DNA from: an uncultured Clostridia bacterium
GTDB lineage: Bacteria > Bacillota > Clostridia > Oscillospirales > Acutalibacteraceae
Assembly (NCBI GenBank): GCA_947165115.1
Contig: CAMUZD010000052.1
Location: 1 to 8,836 of the forward strand
Length of the DNA stretch: 8,836 bases
Reading direction: 5' to 3'
Part shown: piece after piece, positions 6,468-8,836 of the stretch
Layout of the letters: each line of letters starts with the position of its first letter
How positions within the stretch are numbered: position 1 is the first letter of the stretch
Position numbers and translations under genes: made by a program
Notes under the pieces: generated by a model
The model's input: only the letters and a program-made list of their open reading frames with translations
What the model was told of the DNA's origin: nothing
The model's database searches: none

Positions 6468-7181
6468 ATGGCATCTGAAAAAATGAAGAAAGAAAATATC
6501 ATCACAATAGCGGTCGTGGCATTCGCAGTATTGCTCGCGCTGATTGTGGTTCTCGTCAAAACCGGAGTTATCGGCAGGCCCTCCGAGAATACCACGACGG
6601 AGCAGGAATATGTCTCCGATACGAGGATTGTCATCCAGAGCCGCGTCAATGAGGACGGCGAGGTGGAATACTATTCAATTGAAGAATGGTATAACAGACC
6701 GCTTCACTCCTCAAATCACCGCTATCCGACCACTACGACAACCAAGAAGGAAACCACCGAGGATGAGGATGTGACCTACTTCATCGAGGAGGAGAGCGTG
6801 GTCAATGTGACGGATGAAAACGGCGAGCAGGTCACTGACGAAAGCGGCGAGCCGGTAACCAAAATCGAAAAGGTCACGATTATCACCGATAAAGACGGCA
6901 AAACAACGACCGAATCGACCACGGAGACGACCACTCAGACAACGAGCGAGAGGACCACGAAGGTTATCTATGTGACCGATCCGATCTTAAAGAAGCCCAT
7001 TAAGAATATAAGGGGCGAATACATCGTGTCGGGAGTTGAGACCGAACCCGAGCCCTCAACCACAACGACCACGACGAAGCCGTCCACGACAAAACCGACG
7101 ACCACTACCAAAAAACCGTCCACCACGGCGGCCGAGGATGTCACATCCTCGACAACCGCTCCGAAAACAAGTGAAAACTAA
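6468..7181 (+). CDS. Unrecognised single-pass membrane protein with Thr-rich exterior, within the glycogen operon
   Basis: I do not recognise this 237-residue protein. A short basic N-terminus (K5, K7, K8) precedes a hydrophobic helix of about 20 residues (IITIAVV to IVVLV, 11-30), then K31. This fits an uncleaved signal anchor with the rest outside the cell. There is no lipobox, and I find no Cys in the protein. The exterior alternates acidic beta-prone stretches (about 45-80, 101-146, 164-190) with Thr-rich low-complexity blocks (88-97, 146-164, 198-231), the last resembling the TTKPTTTT linkers of ruminococcal exported proteins. Three related xTDxxGxx units lie at 114-146. No catalytic motif or LPxTG-type sorting signal is visible. 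Start: ATG 6468, with GAGG 10 bases upstream overlapping the glgD stop. It lies 12 bases after glgD and 12 before glgA, so it is cotranscribed with them. A role in glycogen metabolism is only inferred from position. It may instead be an envelope protein that happens to ride in the operon. Confidence 0.85.
   Translation: MASEKMKKENIITIAVVAFAVLLALIVVLVKTGVIGRPSENTTTEQEYVSDTRIVIQSRVNEDGEVEYYSIEEWYNRPLHSSNHRYPTTTTTKKETTEDEDVTYFIEEESVVNVTDENGEQVTDESGEPVTKIEKVTIITDKDGKTTTESTTETTTQTTSERTTKVIYVTDPILKKPIKNIRGEYIVSGVETEPEPSTTTTTTKPSTTKPTTTTKKPSTTAAEDVTSSTTAPKTSEN
6807..6860 (+). repeat. In-frame tandem 24-base repeat encoding VTDExGEx
   Basis: Residues 114-121 (VTDENGEQ) and 122-129 (VTDESGEP) are adjacent imperfect copies, followed by VT. 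A third, diverged unit, ITDKDGKT, appears at 139-146. The nucleotide copies differ mainly at third positions and at the Asn/Ser and Gln/Pro codons, so the duplication is not recent. The pattern resembles short acidic beta-turn repeats of extracellular proteins. Confidence 0.6.
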
Positions 7182-7185
7182 AGGA
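7181..7185 (+). promoter_or_regulatory. glgA ribosome binding site
   Basis: AAGGA begins at the last base of the stop codon of the Thr-rich protein gene and lies 8 bases before ATG 7194. An intervening ATG at 7186 opens only three codons before TGA and is too close to the site to be the start. Confidence 0.75.
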
Positions 7186-7193
7186 ATGATAAG

Positions 7194-8612
7194 ATGAAAG
7201 TATTATATGTAGCAAGCGAAGCGCTCCCCTTTGCCGCAAGCGGCGGCCTCGCCGATGTCGCGGGCTCTCTGCCCGGCGCACTGCGCAAGAGAAAGGTTGC
7301 CTGCAGAGTGGTTATGCCGCTCTACGGCTCGGTCAGCGACGAGATGCGCGCGAATATGAAATTCATCACGAATATCATGGTTCCCGTCTCATGGCGCAGA
7401 CAGTATTGCGGTATCTTCGAAGCGCGCGCAAACGGAGTTATCTATTACCTGATTGATAACGAATACTATTTCAAGAGAAATTCGCTCTACGGCCATTATG
7501 ACGACGGCGAGAGATTCGCCTTCTTCTCGAGAGCCGTGCTTGAAATCCTCCCCTATATTGATTTCAAGCCCGATATAATCCACTGCAACGACTGGCAGAG
7601 CGCTCTCGTGCCCGTTTATTATTCGGTCTATTACGCAAACCGTGAGGGATACACCGGCATAAAGACCGTCTTCACGATTCACAATATCCAGTATCAGGGT
7701 ATCTACGGCAAGGAGATACTCGGCGATGTCTTCGGCCTGGGCGAGGAGCACTACAGCCTCGTTGAATTCGGCGACGATATCAATCTTATGAAGGGCGCCA
7801 TTGAATGCGCAAATAAGGTGACAACCGTCAGCCATACCTACGCCGAGGAGACGCTCGATCCCTGGTTCAGCCACGGCCTGCATCCGATTCTCAAGGAGAG
7901 AAGCTATAAGCTCTCGGGTATTCTCAACGGCATCGATACCGAAAACTACGATCCCGAAACCGATAAGGATATCTTCTTCAATTACTCAATCGAGGATAAG
8001 AGCGGCAAGGCAAAGGATAAGAACGCGCTTCAGGAAATGTTCAATCTTCCCCAGCGCCCCGATACGCCGATACTCGCGATGGTTTCGCGCCTTGTTTCCC
8101 ACAAGGGCTTCGATTTAGTAAAGAAAGTTCTCTGGAATATCCTCGCGACGACCGATATGCAGTTCGTTCTGCTCGGCGCGGGCGACTGGGAATATGAAGC
8201 CTTCTTCAAGGAGCTCGCGGCGGCATTCCCCGACAAGGTCGGCCTCCGTCTCGGATTCGTTCCCGATCTTGCCCGCAAGATTTACGCGGGTGCCGATATA
8301 TTTCTCATGCCCTCAAAGAGCGAGCCCTGCGGCCTGTCGCAGATGGTTGCCCTCAGATACGGCACAGTGCCGATAGTCAGGGAGACCGGCGGCCTTAAGG
8401 ATACCGTTACCGACAGCGGCGACGGCATGGGCAACGGCTTCACCTTCAAGAGCTATGACGCCTATGATATGCAGGATGCAATCTGGCGCGCTCTCGGCGC
8501 TTACAGCGATAAGGAATACTGGGCAAAGCTCGTTGACAGAGCCATGAAATGTGACAACAGCTGGGGTAAGAGCGCCAGGGAATATATCGCGCTCTATAAT
8601 TCGATTGATTAA
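7194..8612 (+). CDS. glgA: ADP-glucose-dependent glycogen synthase GlgA
   Basis: This 472-residue GT5 retaining glucosyltransferase moves glucose from ADP-glucose to the non-reducing end of alpha-1,4-glucan in the cytoplasm. The N-terminal Rossmann domain shows VLYVASEALPF, SGGLADVAGSLP (16-27), IIHCNDWQS (128-136) and TIHNIQYQG (161-169). The C-terminal domain shows SRLVSHKG (298-305) with R299 and K304, and SEPCGLSQM (376-384) with E377 and C379, followed by the TGGLKDTV loop (398-405). These match the catalytic Arg, Lys and Glu of the Escherichia coli enzyme at nearly the same numbers. One departure is that the KTGGL motif reads ASGGL, so A15 replaces the ADP-glucose-contacting lysine. The length is normal for the family. 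It is the last recognisable glycogen gene and is followed after 3 bases by a histidine-phosphatase gene. Confidence 0.97.
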   Translation: MKVLYVASEALPFAASGGLADVAGSLPGALRKRKVACRVVMPLYGSVSDEMRANMKFITNIMVPVSWRRQYCGIFEARANGVIYYLIDNEYYFKRNSLYGHYDDGERFAFFSRAVLEILPYIDFKPDIIHCNDWQSALVPVYYSVYYANREGYTGIKTVFTIHNIQYQGIYGKEILGDVFGLGEEHYSLVEFGDDINLMKGAIECANKVTTVSHTYAEETLDPWFSHGLHPILKERSYKLSGILNGIDTENYDPETDKDIFFNYSIEDKSGKAKDKNALQEMFNLPQRPDTPILAMVSRLVSHKGFDLVKKVLWNILATTDMQFVLLGAGDWEYEAFFKELAAAFPDKVGLRLGFVPDLARKIYAGADIFLMPSKSEPCGLSQMVALRYGTVPIVRETGGLKDTVTDSGDGMGNGFTFKSYDAYDMQDAIWRALGAYSDKEYWAKLVDRAMKCDNSWGKSAREYIALYNSID

Positions 8613-8615
8613 ACT

Positions 8616-8836
8616 ATGAAAACCTATCTCATTTATCTCATAAGGCACGCGGTCAATGAGGGCGCAGACAAGGGCAGATACATCGGGCATACGGATGTCC
8701 CCCTTTCCGAGGAGGGCAGAGCCGAGCTCGGTCAGCTCAGGGATGATTACGGTTATCCCTTTGTTGAATCCGTGTTCTCAAGCCCTCTGAAGCGCTGCAC
8801 CGAAACCGCAAAGATTATATATCCCGAAAAAGAGCC
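8616..8836 (+). CDS. Histidine phosphatase (phosphoglycerate mutase-like) family protein, N-terminal part
   Basis: The first 73 codons are present and the gene runs off the window. The catalytic motif is LIRHA with R10 and the phosphate-accepting H11, where most members read RHG. It is followed by GRYIGHTDVPLSEEGR (20-35) and SSPLKRCTETA (55-65), whose Ser and second Arg complete the phosphate pocket. The best family-level label is a small-molecule phosphatase of the CobC/PhoE/GpmB type. The substrate cannot be told. The start ATG lies 3 bases after the glgA stop and has no recognisable Shine-Dalgarno (the preceding bases are TCGATTGATTAAACT), so its translation probably depends on ribosomes finishing glgA. 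Operon membership is likely. A role on a glycogen intermediate is only a possibility. Confidence 0.88.
   Translation, partial: MKTYLIYLIRHAVNEGADKGRYIGHTDVPLSEEGRAELGQLRDDYGYPFVESVFSSPLKRCTETAKIIYPEKE

Noticed and set aside
7060..7140. The runs of ACC/ACG-rich triplets as a microsatellite or a CRISPR-like array
   Set aside because: The repeats are irregular at the DNA level with mixed Thr codons and no uniform unit or spacers. They are explained by a Thr/Pro/Lys linker in the coding frame.
7186..7196. ATG at 7186 upstream of glgA as a regulatory mini-ORF
   Set aside because: It opens only ATG ATA AGA before TGA and starts directly after the Shine-Dalgarno AAGGA, too close for initiation.
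1..8836. tRNA, rRNA, insertion sequence, prophage or attachment-site signals
   Set aside because: None seen on either strand: no transposase or integrase motifs, no cloverleaf-like sequences, and no flanking direct repeats around any gene.

Overview
The window is a chromosomal segment of a low- to mid-GC Gram-positive anaerobe, most likely Clostridia of the Ruminococcus/Oscillospiraceae type. Three things point there: a glgB-glgC-glgD-glgA glycogen operon (the GlgC + GlgD pair is a Firmicutes trait), a membrane protein kinase-like gene with PASTA repeats, and exported proteins with long Thr/Pro/Lys linkers like those of ruminococci. Shine-Dalgarno sites are strong (AAGGAGG-like) and both promoters I see match the sigma-A consensus. 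The species is not determinable from the sequence alone.

Layout. Positions 1-125 hold the last 40 codons of a rightward gene of unknown function. It meets a leftward gene at a bidirectional hairpin terminator (143-168). The leftward gene (185-1951) encodes a zinc ribbon, a kinase-fold domain lacking all key catalytic residues, one transmembrane helix, two PASTA repeats and a Ser/Thr-rich tail. The AT-rich interval 1952-2228 carries two divergent sigma-A promoters, each with a 17-base spacer: one leftward for the pseudokinase, one rightward for the glycogen operon. A perfect 14-base AT palindrome lies between them. The rightward operon is then glgB (branching enzyme), glgC (ADP-glucose pyrophosphorylase), glgD (catalytically degenerate paralogue of GlgC), an unrecognised single-pass membrane protein with a Thr-rich exterior, glgA (ADP-glucose glycogen synthase), and the start of a histidine-phosphatase gene that runs off the window. 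No gap between these six genes exceeds 12 bases and none contains a terminator, so they are probably cotranscribed.

How the genes work together. GlgC, probably as a complex with GlgD, makes ADP-glucose from glucose-1-phosphate and ATP. GlgA adds the glucose to alpha-1,4 chains and GlgB introduces alpha-1,6 branches. No phosphorylase or debranching enzyme is visible here. The metabolic genes are ordinary. The less ordinary parts are the membrane-anchored Thr-rich protein inserted between glgD and glgA, and the divergently transcribed PASTA pseudokinase. Both put an extracytoplasmic domain next to a cytoplasmic storage pathway. A link between envelope sensing and glycogen is possible but is only an inference from gene order.
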